A DNA stretch of 64,000 nucleotides, from NCBI RefSeq assembly GCF_014898055.3, contig NW_023601433.1, positions 83,895,106-83,959,105 on the forward strand, given 5' to 3'. Within the stretch, counting starts at the first letter, position 1. Each line of letters starts with the position of its first letter. The notes under the pieces were generated by a model. That model made no database searches. It was not told where the DNA came from and saw only the letters and a program-made list of their open reading frames with translations. Origin of the DNA: Talpa occidentalis. Lineage: Eukaryota; Chordata; Mammalia; Eulipotyphla; Talpidae. The translations under genes were made by a program, and so were the position numbers. Shown piece by piece: positions 48,424-59,600 of the stretch.

Positions 48424-51400
48424 GTACAGCCTGCCCCCTCAGGCGAGGGGGGGTCTCTTTCCTCAACAGGGAGGGCCGCTCTGTGTCAAATCCTAGGTGC
48501 TCCAGGTCACACCTGCTGACACCCACCACGCCTGGGCACCCACCCTAGCTTCCTCCAGGCGAGGAGGGCCCCCTCATTGCGGGTCCCAGAACCTCTGCTG
48601 CCCGCCTCTGACTTCTCCTCGCTTCTCCCGAGCCAGGGCCCTTGGGGAGGAGGTGTGCTGAGGGGCCAGGGCAGGGCTAATTCCGTGGGGAGGAAGGCAA
48701 GGTCAGCCGAAGGCAGAATCACTGGGGGGTATTCTGGGTGGGAAGAACCCAGGGAGAAACTGGGGGTGGGGCTGACCCCCACCCAACTTGTCTCCACAGT
48801 GGGCTGAACAAGGCTGCGAGCACTTCGTCTGCTCCTCAGGTAGGCGCCCGCACACCTCCTGCGGTCCCCAGCTGTGCGTCCCCAGGCCGAGCGCTCCACC
48901 ACCCTGGGCCCTGGTTTCCCCAGCAATGAGCGACGCCCCAAGGTGGACAGGGGAAGTTAACCACGTCCCAGGGAGGTTTCAGACCCAGAGGTGGGGGGCG
49001 AACAGTCCCGACCGGGCTCCCAGGCCCTCCCACTCTGAAAGCCTCTCCACCCTCTCCCCGGCAGCGGGCAACGCAGGCATGGCGGCCGCCTACGCCGCCA
49101 GGAAGCTGGGCATCCCCGCCACCATCGTCGTGCCCAGCACCACACCTGCCCTCACCATCGAGCGGCTCAAGAACGAGGGCGCCATGGTCAAGGTGGTGGG
49201 TGAGGTGAGTGCCAGCCCGGCCAGGGCCATGGAGCGCACCTGGTGGCAGGGCAGGGTCCCCAGCGCCTGCCCCCCACCACCGCCCCCCTGTGTTCTTGCA
49301 GACCCTGGACGAGGCTTTTGAGCTGGCCAAGGCGCTGGCGAAGAACAACCCGGGCTGGGTCTACATCCCTCCCTTTGATGACCCCCTCATCTGGTAGGTG
49401 AGCCCAGGGTAGGGGGGGGTCGCGTGGTGGGGCGGCGCACACCTGCCATGATGCAGAGCCTCATGCACACACATGTGCACAACTGCGTATGTGCACCGGG
49501 CCCGTCCTGCCTGGTCCCGAGCCAGCAGCACCTGAGCTGAGACCACAGTGTCTGCGGCCCCTGAGACGAAGACTCCAGGGAAAGCAGGAGGTGATTCCCC
49601 AGGGGAGAGAGTGTGAGACGAGGAGGAAGGCAGCAGGTTGCTGCGGTGGGCATTTATCACGTGGGGGTCCCATGGGGCGCGCACCAGCTCACCCACCGGA
49701 GTCAATCTGGGGAGGCTGTCGCCAAATGCCGTCACTCTTCGCTGCCATGGGGTGCTCTGGCTGAGGGGCATCTCCTGTCAGAGAAAGCCCCCGGGTAGAG
49801 AGGCGGATGCCAGCAGCGGGTGAAGTCAGGGAGGAGGGTCTAGTCCCAAGCCCCTCAGCTGCCCAGGGCGATGCACAGGGCCCAAGGTCCCTCCGGGAAG
49901 CCCAGCCCTGACCCGCCTCTTCCCTGTCCCCCTCCAGGGAAGGCCACACGTCCATGGTGAAAGAGCTGAAGGAGACTCTGAGCGCCAAGCCGGGGGCCAT
50001 TGCGTTGTCCGTGGGTGGCGGGGGCATGCTGTGCGGGGTGGTTCAGGGGCTGCAGGAAGTGGGCTGGGGGGACGTGCCGGTCATCGCCATGGAGACCATT
50101 GGCGCCCACAGCTTCCACGCTGCCACCACGGCCGGCAAGCTGGTCACCCTGCCCCAGATCACCAGGTGAGTGTCTGGGTGCCTCTGTGGGTGTGGCGAGG
50201 TGTGAGGAGCCCCCTGGGTGCTGAGAAAGAGCCCACATCAGCCCCCTTTTGTGTGTGGGCAGAAGGAGTCCTTGCTACTTGCTCAGAGTCACGCAGCCAG
50301 TGGGTGGGACCGACTCAAACGTGAATGTCTTGCTTTTGCCCATGAGAAGTTCAACGTGAATCATGGGGACCCTCGGGGCAGGGTTCACACACCTCACTCA
50401 TCTGCCAGCCCTTTAATGAGGACCCATCATGCACACGACTCTGGCTGGCCCGGGGAAGGGAATGGGAAATAAGCAGCTCCTGCTCTCAAGCCCCAGCCTT
50501 TGACAGCAAACGCTCAAGTAGGCTTGGACTCAGTCACCTATATAGGAATCGAAGATAACGGCGACTTAAACAAGACTGAACGTTGTTGTCCTCCCATGAA
50601 TGTATATTACTAGGAGGCAGTCAAGGGTCAGCTCCTGAAGCCAGAAGCTCAGATTCCTCAAGTTCATTCTCCTGCATCCTTTCATGTAGACTTGACCCAA
50701 AAGAGCTGCTTAAGTGCCGACTATCACACCCACACTCCACCTGGCAGGAAGGAGGAGGCAAGGACAGAAGTTCTGCCTCCTGCCTTTAAAGACAGGCACA
50801 AAACTTCCTCTTACCTCCTGCTGGCCAGAACTGAGTCACATGACCCCACCCTGTTGCAAGGGAGGCTGGGAAATGTCTTCCTGTCAGGGATCCGTGTGCA
50901 CAGCTAGAACAGATAATAGGTAAAGTCTCTGCCACAGAGAGGGTAGCCTGCAACACTGAAATCCAGGTGAGAGCTTCTAGAATCCTGCACCCAGCACCCC
51001 GGAGTTACTGTGTTAGCCTCCGAGCCCACAGCATTGAGAGGGAAGACATAATGCTGAGCATCACCTAGCCTGAGCTGCACATTGGGCTAAGGGCTAAGGT
51101 GGCCCAGGCCTGAGATGCTTGTGTGTGAGATGAGCCAGGCACAGGACTGGAGCTCCCATGGGAGGTCTGGGGAGAACTGAGCGTGCCAAGCGCAGGCCCT
51201 GGAGTCACTCAGGTCCTGCGTCAGACCCAGGCACATGACCCTGGGCAAGTGACTATGCTTTTTTGCTGGTTTCCCCTTCTAGAGAATTGAACCGATTACC
51301 AGCAAAGATTACGAGAACTAAATCACGTTTGTGAAGGGCTCGGCAGGCGCTTGCTTAGTGCTTTCTCGAAAAGTAGTCACCATGTGTTACGGGAGAGGGA

Positions 51401-52317
51401 GATTGAGAATTGAGAATTCTTCATGGGGCTGACTGTTCCTCCTGGAGAACTTCCTGGAGGTGGCGGCCTTAATCCTGAGCCTTGGACAGGGCAGGACTTG
51501 GGCAGGCAGAGCGGTGCTAACTTGCGTGAGGGTGAAGAAGGTGGAGGTGATAACCTGGAGCAAAGGCTGGGAGGCCCCTAAGGGGGTCTTTTAGGCATTT
51601 GCTCCTGGAGGTTGAACAGAAAATGGGGCTATTTGCCACCATTCATGCAGTCTGTGGGGAGCCCCTGGGACTTTCCAATGTTTCACAGCTGCAGAGGGTG
51701 CACCCCGTTCCCTGCCCATGGACCCTAATGCTGCCACCATCTCACACCCACCTTTTCTCCTCGTCCCCACCCCTCTCGGCCTTTTCTTCTCTCCTGTTCC
51801 CCATTCCTGTCCCCCGCCCCATCCCATGACCTCCAGTGTTGCCAAGGCACTGGGCGTGAAGACCGTGGGGGCTCAGGCCCTGAAGCTGTTTCAGGAACAT
51901 CCCATTTTCTCTGAAATTGTCTCGGACCAGGAGGCTGTGGCTGCCATTGAGAAGTTTGTAGGTATGTGCTAAGTCCTCCCCCGGCCCCAGTACAGGTTCA
52001 GGAACGAGGTGTCCACCTGATGTGCCAAGGGGTTCCATGTGCCACAAATCTCCTCATGGTCTGTGTCCACTTCCTGCCTCCCTCATGCCCACTCATGATA
52101 ATTCAGTGTTTGGTAACAACAGAAACGCGAAAGCCGCACATGGAGAAATTAGCCCGAGGGGAATAACTATCTAAAATGTTGCTTCAGAGCTTCCTGGTAG
52201 CCAGGGTAAAAAAAAGGAAAAAGTATGGGCCTCAGCATTGGATTCAGAGGTCAAATTAAGCGACTTCTGGGCTCAGCGAAAGACAGGGGTGGTGTGCACA
52301 GGTGCACACACATCCAT

Positions 52318-52349
<32 letters not shown>

Positions 52350-52896
52350 GGATTTATTGCTCCCACTTCATTCTCCTGTACCCAGACTGACTAACCCACC
52401 AAGGCACTCTTGCTCAAATGATACCTCAGGATCTTCCCAACACTGTGCTCAGGCGATTACCATCATTGCATTAGCATTTTATTAGCACTGATGATGAAGC
52501 CTAACCCTCACGCAGGGACGGCGGTGATCTGGGGTAATGATGGGAGGCTGGGCCCAGGACCTGAGCCTGTGGCCTGGGCTGAGAGCTATGACTTGTGACC
52601 CCCCCCCCAAGCTCTACCACAGGCCCGGCAGGTCCCTTGCACCTGTGGAATCGGGTCCCCGCCCTCAACACCCCTCTCCTCCTACAGATGACGAGAAGAT
52701 CCTGGTGGAGCCAGCCTGCGGGGCAGCCCTGGCCGCCGTCTACAGCCGCGTGGTCCAGAAGCTGCAAGGCGAGGGCAAGCTCCGCACCCCGCTGTCCTCC
52801 CTCGTGGTCATTGTCTGCGGGGGCAGCAACATCAGCCTGGCCCAGCTGCAGGCCCTCAAGGAACAGCTGGGCATGAAGAACGGGGTGACCCAGTGA
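48271..52896 (+). CDS. SDS: L-serine dehydratase / L-threonine deaminase (SDS), complete, 7 coding exons
   Basis: A cytosolic PLP enzyme of liver gluconeogenesis that converts L-serine to pyruvate plus ammonia and L-threonine to 2-oxobutyrate plus ammonia. The coding exons are 48271-48423, 48800-48839, 49065-49204, 49302-49393, 49938-50165, 51837-51961 and 52688-52896. They join in phase to give 328 residues, the usual mammalian length. K41 ([12 protein letters not shown]) is the Schiff-base lysine. A65-G66-N67 form the cofactor loop, G168-G171 the phosphate loop (SVGGGG) and C303 (VIVCGGSN) sits at the pyridine ring. All landmarks fall at the rat/human numbering. The ATG (MTSREPLHVK) has G at -3. 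The residue before the exon 2 junction is Thr (HLCRT-W), where I recall human has Lys-Arg; the donor here is gtacag. Confidence 0.97.
48800..48839 (+). CDS. SDS: SDS coding exon 2
   Basis: A 40-base micro-exon between ccacag and gtaggc, encoding WAEQGCEHFVCSS plus one base of the A65 codon. Confidence 0.93.
49065..49204 (+). CDS. SDS: SDS coding exon 3
   Basis: 140 bases between cggcag and gtgagt. It encodes [20 protein letters not shown] through MVKVVGE and includes N67 of the PLP pocket. Confidence 0.93.
49302..49393 (+). CDS. SDS: SDS coding exon 4
   Basis: 92 bases between cttgcag and gtaggt, encoding TLDEAFELAKALAKNNPGWV through PPFDDPLI and two bases of W142. Confidence 0.93.
49938..50165 (+). 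CDS. SDS: SDS coding exon 5
   Basis: 228 bases between ctccag and gtgagt. It holds the phosphate-binding loop SVGGGG (residues 166-171), then VPVIAMETIGAHSFHAATTA and LVTLPQIT. Confidence 0.95.
50166..51836 (+). other. SDS: SDS intron between coding exons 5 and 6
   Basis: A 1.67-kb intron, gtgagt to ctccag. It holds a MIR-like stretch at about 51180-51335 (cacatgaccctgggcaagtg, then gagaattgaac). No extra exon is seen. Confidence 0.7.
51837..51961 (+). CDS. SDS: SDS coding exon 6
   Basis: 125 bases between ctccag and gtatgt, encoding VAKALGVKTVGAQALKLFQE through AVAAIEKFV. Confidence 0.94.
52318..52344. repeat. (CA)n microsatellite in SDS intron 6
   Basis: About 13 CA units. Confidence 0.95.
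52688..52896 (+). CDS. SDS: SDS last coding exon
   Basis: The acceptor ctacag ends at 52687. It encodes [20 protein letters not shown] through VVIVCGGSNISLAQ and ends KNGVTQ with TGA at 52894-52896. It carries C303. Confidence 0.95.
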
Positions 52897-53365
52897 GGAC
52901 CCTCCTCTCTGCCGGGGAGACCCCTGGAAGGGCTGGAGTTTTATCCAGCGCCTTGTAAATATTATTCTGTGTCTGGTTGTGAGCCTGTGGTCCGGGCCTT
53001 CTCCTTCTCGCGAGCCCCCTGGGGGGCCGAGCACCCCACGGTGGGGCTGCTGGGTCAGCAGCCAGCCAGGCTGTGAACTGATCCTCCCTGGCCCCTGCGT
53101 GGTGGCTCTGTGGCCGTCCTGTCACCGGTGCTGGGCGGCAACTGCCCACGGGTAACAAAGCAGGCTCCCAGAACGGGGGTGGGGGAGCCTCATGACAGCA
53201 GGACCCAGCTCCTGGAAGCCAGTTGTCCCCACCCCAGGCTTTCTCCCAGGCCAGGGGACGGCACCCTGGTCCAGGGTGGAGGAACCATCTTTCAATCCCA
53301 CCCTCACTCGTTTTTCTAATGCGCCAGCTTTTTCATTGACAAAGAAAAATATATATTTATGAAAC
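52897..53365 (+). other. SDS: SDS 3' UTR (end uncertain)
   Basis: No AATAAA or ATTAAA was seen close downstream. AT-rich candidates are aaatattattctg (52957) and aaaatatatatttatgaa (53347-53364). The transcript end cannot be fixed from sequence alone. Confidence 0.4.
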
Positions 53366-55335
53366 GAAGACCCCTGGAGTTTTTCCACCATCGCTGTCCT
53401 CCGGCCCCTCCTTCATCATGCCTGCTCTCAGCCAAGCCTTAACAGGGAGCACCCCCACCCTGGGAGTCCTGGGGCCCACGGAGAGGGCCGGACCCCAGCG
53501 AGACGGGAAGCCGGGGAGGGAAGCACTTCCAAGGGGCCAGGACTGCTCCACTGAGGCGGGTCTCACTCCGCTAGGAAGCTCCTTCCTGAAAAGTGACTTT
53601 ATCAGAACTGCAGGGAGCAGAGCAGTGAGCCCCATCCCCGGGGTGTCCCCAACTCGGGGACAGGGAAGTGGTGGACTTGAAGTCAGTGTCAAAACCCTCT
53701 CTCCCAAGGCAAGAGTGTTCTGGAGCTGGCGAATAACAGGGGAGGAGCTGCGCACAGGAAGGCGCGTCCCCTCGCCCCCCACCACTCAGGACCTCCCCAC
53801 AAACAGCAGCCCCCGGGGTACTTCTTGGATCCCCAAGTTCGAAGTGAAGTCTGAGGCCACCTGAACCCCTCAGGACAGCACAGTGGCTCACAGGCTCACG
53901 GAGCCTCTCCACCCCGCCCAGCCTAACGGAGGGCAGCAGCTGAGATTTCGGGCAGAGAGTGGAAAACCCAGGGCAGGACTGCTGCCGCGGGACTGAGCCT
54001 GCACTAGGTGAAGCAGGCCGCTCTGCCCACTAGAGTAGCCAGGGCCTCATGGGCCGAGTGGGCTTGACCAGCTGGCCAGACCCTTTTCCTGCAGGGGAGG
54101 GCAGACCCCACGGATGAGCCTGCAGCCGCCATCTTTAAGCTGAGGATTGTGGGAAACTCCCAGGGTCCAGGAGCCAAGGGAAGCGACCTTTCCGGCTGCA
54201 AAAGTGGGTCCTGCCTTTGCTGGCTCTGTGGCAGCCCCAGTGAGGGACCATCCAGGTGACCTCCAAACTCTATTCAGTCACCCTAGCTACATGACACCCG
54301 GGTAGCTCCTGGAAAGCAGGAGGGGGCGGAATCTCTCTAGGAAACAGACTAGAGGTGTCCCTTCCTGCGGTGACACTGGGGGTTCTCTGCCCTGAGCCTT
54401 CACTTGCTCATCTGCTGAATGGGCCCCATGGAACACTGCCCCGCCCACCCCTGCCAGCCCCAGGAGTGGCTGCAAACACTTGGTGACCAGCACAGATGTG
54501 AGGCCACTGCTCCAGGGCTCACGCCATCGGCAGGAGATGGGCAAGGAGGGCTGGACCCTGTCTTGCCGCAAAGTCTTGAGACTTTGGACACGTCACTTCC
54601 TACTCTGACCCCATGTCCTCAGCAGTAACCCTCGGCCTCTCCCACCTCACAAGGTTTGCCTTGAGCATCACAAAACCCACACAATGAAAATACTCTTTAG
54701 GGAGCCAGAAATACAGCCAGGCTGTGTTTTAAAACCACAAATCCTTGGCTCCCAGATGGCTGAGACCGGAAAGCTGTGGTGCAGAGAAGCAGCAAGCCTA
54801 GCTCCAGCCCCAGACCTGGCTTTATTTCCTACAGCATCTCACACTGCACATTTATGTTGTTTACTATCTCCCCAGTGTAAACTTCACAAGGTAGGGTTTG
54901 GGGGGATTGGTACCTTCTGTTATAACGTACCCCTAGGACCTTAGAACCCTTGGTGTGTACTAAGTGCTCAACAAATACTGGGTATTTGACCCAGGTGGAC
55001 TTGGTTAAAGCCGTCACCACAGCAGTCCCTCACCACACCCTCCCAGGGAAGTGCCACGAGCATCGTTACCCCATCTGACAGGTGATGGCAGCTCAGCGAG
55101 GTTAACTCCTAGAGCCTGTAAGTGGTGGAGAGGGGACTGGCTCTCTGACTTCAGGCTGGATGCGATCGTCTCCCCACATGTGTAGGATTGGGTGGGCCCT
55201 GTCTCCAGTGCAGACTGAGATCAGGCAGGGACAGGGGTTCTGTTTTGTGGTGATCTGTACCCCACAGAAGAAGCCACTGGGAAGCCACTGGGTCTTAGAA
55301 GAGGACTCAGATAAAGTAGGAGGGGGCTCAGTACA
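53366..55335. other. Spacer between SDS and PLBD2 3' ends
   Basis: SDS and PLBD2 converge here. No coding exon is supported. MIR-like sequence is present near 55040-55140 (catctgacaggtgatggcag). Confidence 0.5.
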
Positions 55336-55339
55336 CATC

Positions 55340-55556
55340 TGGGTAGATGAGAGGATGGATGATGGGTGGGTGGATGGATGGGTGGGTGGATGGGTGGATG
55401 GATGGGTGGATGGATGGATGGATGGGTGGGTGGATGGATGGGTGGGTGGATGGGTGGATGGATGGGTGGATGGATGGGTGGGTGGGTGGGTGGGTGGATG
55501 GATGGGTGGGTGGATGGGTGGACAGACAGATGGGTGGGTGGGTGGATGGACAATAA
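55340..55556. repeat. (GGAT/GGGT)n simple repeat
   Basis: About 215 bases of ggatggat and gggtgggt tetranucleotides with internal longer-period duplication, for example gatgggtgggtggatgggtg occurring twice. The open frames of Trp/Gly/Met/Asp here are repeat artefacts. Confidence 0.95.
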
Positions 55557-55728
55557 TTATACAATGAGTGAGGGTTGGCAGAGACATCAATGCATAGATG
55601 GGCAGACAGAAGGATGGACAGGAAGATACAGCGGTGGGAGTATAGAACCCCAGCCTGAGAGAGCTAGCGCTGCCCCAGTCTCCCTCACTGCCCCAAACAG
55701 CACAGCACATGGGTCTCAGCCTCTCTCC

Positions 55729-55734
55729 TTTAAT
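55729..55734 (-). promoter_or_regulatory. PLBD2: PLBD2 poly(A) signal ATTAAA
   Basis: TTTAAT on the plus strand is ATTAAA on the gene strand, about 725 bases after the stop codon. It is the best candidate for PLBD2 cleavage and predicts a 3' UTR of roughly 55710-56459. Confidence 0.55.
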
Positions 55735-56459
55735 GGCAGCACAGCCTGCGACTGTTCTAGAGCAGGGGAGCTGTGGGCACCAGCCTGAGCCCAGGGCAGG
55801 CCCAGGTTGGCGGGCGGAGGGGCATGAGCTGGAGCATGGGGGCTGGCGGCAGCGCCAGTCCCCAGAGAGTTCAGGCCTCCCAACACAAGTTGCCAGAAAC
55901 TTTGGTTTTTGTTTGTTTTCAAGTTTCTGTCCCCGAGGAAGCTGCCCAGAAGGGGGGACTGGGGGTTCCCTCCCAAAGAAGGAGAGGGCTGCAGCCGGGG
56001 CCAGGAGGAGTGCCTGGAAGTAATGCCCAAGTCGCAGGGGCCGAGGCCCCGCAGGAGATCCAGGGTCACCGACAGGAGTGACCCTGGAAGGAAAGGACCA
56101 GAACAGTCCCGTCCTGTCCCACTGGGGGCCCAGAACCTGACTCCAGGGCCCTTCCCAAAGCTTCAGGAGGGGCCGCCTGAGGCGGGGGCTCCAGGGTGGG
56201 AGAGAGAAGCCCAGAGAGGAGAGACAGGCAGACCCGGGAAGACAGAGGAGAGGGAAGGCACCACCCGCTCGCAGGGGAGAACGAGTTCACCTGCACCCTC
56301 GGGCTCTGTATCCCACCCTGGGAGCCAGCCCCAGGAAGACGACCCTGGCAGACCCAGGGGGCAGGTTGGGTACAGCAGGGCACAGCCCACGGGGGGGCGG
56401 GGCAGGAGTGGCCTGCTGGGCACAGCAGGGGCAGAAGGCAGCAGAGGAGAGGCGGCGCC

Positions 56460-56627
56460 TCAGTCCCACCAGACTCGTATGGGCGAGAACTTCCAGAGGT
56501 CGGGCTGGCCCATGTGCAGCAGCTCGCTGAAGGGCGAGGTGCTCCACTGGAACGGGGGCACCTGGTCCCACGTGGGGCCGCTGACCGCCAGCATGCCCAA
56601 GAGCTTGGACAGGGCCATGTTGGTCAC
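56460..56627 (-). CDS. PLBD2: PLBD2 last exon
   Basis: 168 coding bases after cctccag, encoding VTNMALSKLLGMLAVSGPTW to QPDLWKFSPIRVWWD, then TGA at 56462-56460. Confidence 0.95.
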   Translation of the reverse strand: MTNMALSKLLGMLAVSGPTWDQVPPFQWSTSPFSELLHMGQPDLWKFSPIRVWWD

Positions 56628-59600
56628 CTGGAGGCCGGGAGGGAGAGGTCCTTGAGCACCAGCCCCGGGGGCCCTGAGGCCCACCCCCGCCCAGTTCTGA
56701 TGCCAGCCTCCCGCTTAGGCCCAGCCTTCACCCCTCTGCCAGCAAGCAGGGGGCCCGCCCCCCCCCACGGCCCCCCCACGGCCCTGCGCGGCAGAGGCGG
56801 CACCTTGGTGTCGATGCCTCCATGGGAGCGCTGCTTCAGGGCCTGGAAGGGGTAGGAGCCGTTGGCCGGGTTGAGGTCGGAGCGGGCGGAGATGGCGTTC
56901 TCCCCGTTGGGCTGGGGCCTGCAGTCCTTGCACAGTGACAGGGGGTCGTGGAGGAAGTCGTTGTACCTGGACGGGGAGGTCGGGAACGTTACCCGCTGGG
57001 AAGGAAGGGGAGGCCGCGGAGGGGCCGCTACAGGGGCGGCAGCCCCCTACCCGACTTTCCACGGCCCAGCCTTGGCTCACGCTGCTGCTCTTCCTGGGGT
57101 TCCCTCACCCCCCGCCACCCACGTGCCATGCTCAGCATTTGGAGCCCTGCACGGGCATCCCTCCCCCGGGGCCCCGTCCTGGGCCTCAGACCCCGCCCGT
57201 TACACCTCTCGCTCTGCGTGCGGTGGCGCTCTGCCTCCCCACAGACGGGGTGCCCCGGGGGCGGTGGGGTACCTATCTTGTGCCGGCTTCTCTGGTACCG
57301 GCCCCCAGTGGCAGTGCCCTCACCCGTCAGCAAGGTCGGCCACAGGACCGCCAGGCCGGCTGTGAGGGGCCAATTGGGGGGCACGCACCTCAGAAGCTGG
57401 AGCATGGATTCCATGTCGTGCACCATCGAGTGGTTCCGCTGGAAAATCTGGGCCCGGGGATTCTCGTCGTAGGAGAACCAGTTCCCGAAGCGAGCCACCA
57501 GGGCCGGCAGCCCGCTGGCGTTGAACACAGACTCGAAGGACCTGCGGGACCAGAACGGTCACTCCCCACCCTGCCCCCCTCACCTGGCCAAACCCTGGCC
57601 TGGGGGGTCTCCAGCACGTGAGCACTAACAGTCCCACCAGCCAGGCCGGCAGGGGGCAAGCTTGGGCTCAGGTCCGAGGTGGTTCAAATCCAGACTCGTG
57701 AGCATTCATGGGACCCCGGGACGCTGGGCCCTCGGGGGCCTCCTTGGTGAGACAGAGGAGCGTGGTCACCACAACCGGGGCTCAGCTGAGACAAGCCACC
57801 TAAAGTCGATCCACCTGGAGAGCCTTGGGTGTCAGCACTGGGCTGGGCCATCCGGCCTGCTACCCAGACGCGGGTGTAGACCGGGAGGTGATACAGAGCG
57901 GACATGAGCCCCACAACTGGTTCCCAAACTCTTTGGCTGAAGAGGGGGTGGGTTTCTTTGCTCTGCAGGTTTAAAGGATCACCTGGGAAGGACCCCTCAC
58001 CAGCAGAAAGCTTAGGGGGACATAAATGGGCAGGGATGGTGGGGGGACATACGGGACGTTGTAGCTGGCCCAGTAGGTCTTCTGGTAGAGCTCCGAGGTC
58101 TTGTCGGCCACCACCACCATGCCCCTGGCGCCGAGAGGAGAGATGGGGGCAGGAGCGGTGAGAGAGAGGCTCCTGGGGGCACTGCCCTGCTCAAGGACCC
58201 CGATGGCTCCCCATTGCCTGAGGATGGCGTCGATGAGGTCCTGTCTCTGTAGCCCCAGTCCGAGGCTGCCTTCCCTTCCAGTGCCGCCTGCCTTAGCTTT
58301 CCCCTCCCTCCCCTCCCGTTTCAGCAGCCTCCTGGCCTCTGCCTAGGTGGTTCCTCTGCCTGGTGCACCAGCCCCTCTCCCGGGTACTCACGGGAGCTGC
58401 TCCAAGATGGTCAGCACCCTGCTCCCAGGACTGGGCCCGCCGGGCACGAATGCCTTGTAGTCCACGATCATCCACTGGTTGTTGTACCTGCCGGGCCAAA
58501 TGGGGGGACTGACCACGCCACCACGCAAGCCCCACATGGCCAGGAATCCTGGCGCAGGGGTGACCTATGGGTGTCAGCCACCCGACTATCATTCTGACAC
58601 TGCAGCTTGACCTCACATTCGCAAACCCTTTTCCCTTCATGCTCTTTGCTCCTGAGTAGTCTATGGCTCCCTAGAAATAAAAGTCATTTCTTCTGCCTGA
58701 CATTCCAAGATACAATATCCAGATCCCTGCCATGTCCACCTCCTGATCAGTGCTCCCCAGGGCGCTCCAGTTTGAAGTTCTCTGTCTTTCCCCTGGGGGC
58801 ATTTCCCTGAGAGGAGGAGGGGGTGGGGGCGGGAAGGCATATCCCTTTGTCCCTTAGTCTCCGTTTCCCCTTGTGTAAAACAAGGGGACTGGAGGACTCC
58901 TTCCAACTCATGAGGACCCATGAGGGGGATCTGCAGAGGCTGTGGGGGGAGTGGCCTCTGGACCAGTCAGGTTCCCTGGGGTCTGGGTGTTGGACGGGGT
59001 TTGGTCCAGTTCTTGGGCAAGGAAGCCACAGTGCCAGGAGCCCACTCACGTGCCACTGTTATAGTTCTTGAAGATGTCTGCCCAGGAGGCCCCGTCCGAG
59101 GCCAGGCGGTTGGCCACGAGGTTGCGCACCCACTCCAGCACACAGTCTCTGGGCTGCACGTACTTCCAGAGGGCCGAGTTCCTGTTGCCAATGGTGGTCT
59201 CCAGTGTTACCTGCGGGAGAGCCAAGGGGTCGCTGAGCTGAAGGGCCACCTGACTTACAGCTGGGCACGCCGTCACCCAGTGGCAGTACTGCATCAGTCC
59301 TGGTTCAGAGGTCAAATGGCTAACAGTTGTTCACAACCTCACATACCAGTTCAGGTGCATGTTCCCCTCTGGTTCATGGATCAGAACTGAGGGGAGCTCA
59401 CAATCATGTCTCTAACTTTGCCCCCCCCCCCACCAAGAGCACCCAGGTGCTGCCCCTTTGGACCCCTCACATTGGTGAGCTCTTTCCTCAGAGAAAGAGG
59501 GCCTCCCTGGTGGCGCAGGGATTAAATCTCAGTGCTGTCAAGCTATTGCCAGCCACTACGGCATGAGTTTGATCCCCGGTCAGGGAGCTACCCACATGGT

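Noticed and set aside
55340..55556. Trp/Gly or His/Pro repeat protein frames on both strands
   Set aside because: Direct translation of a GGAT/GGGT simple repeat in the 3' flank of PLBD2, with no exon borders.
59499..59590. Possible tRNA gene at the SINE head
   Set aside because: The A/B-box-like motifs belong to the tRNA-derived SINE. The cloverleaf is not intact and target duplications flank the whole element.
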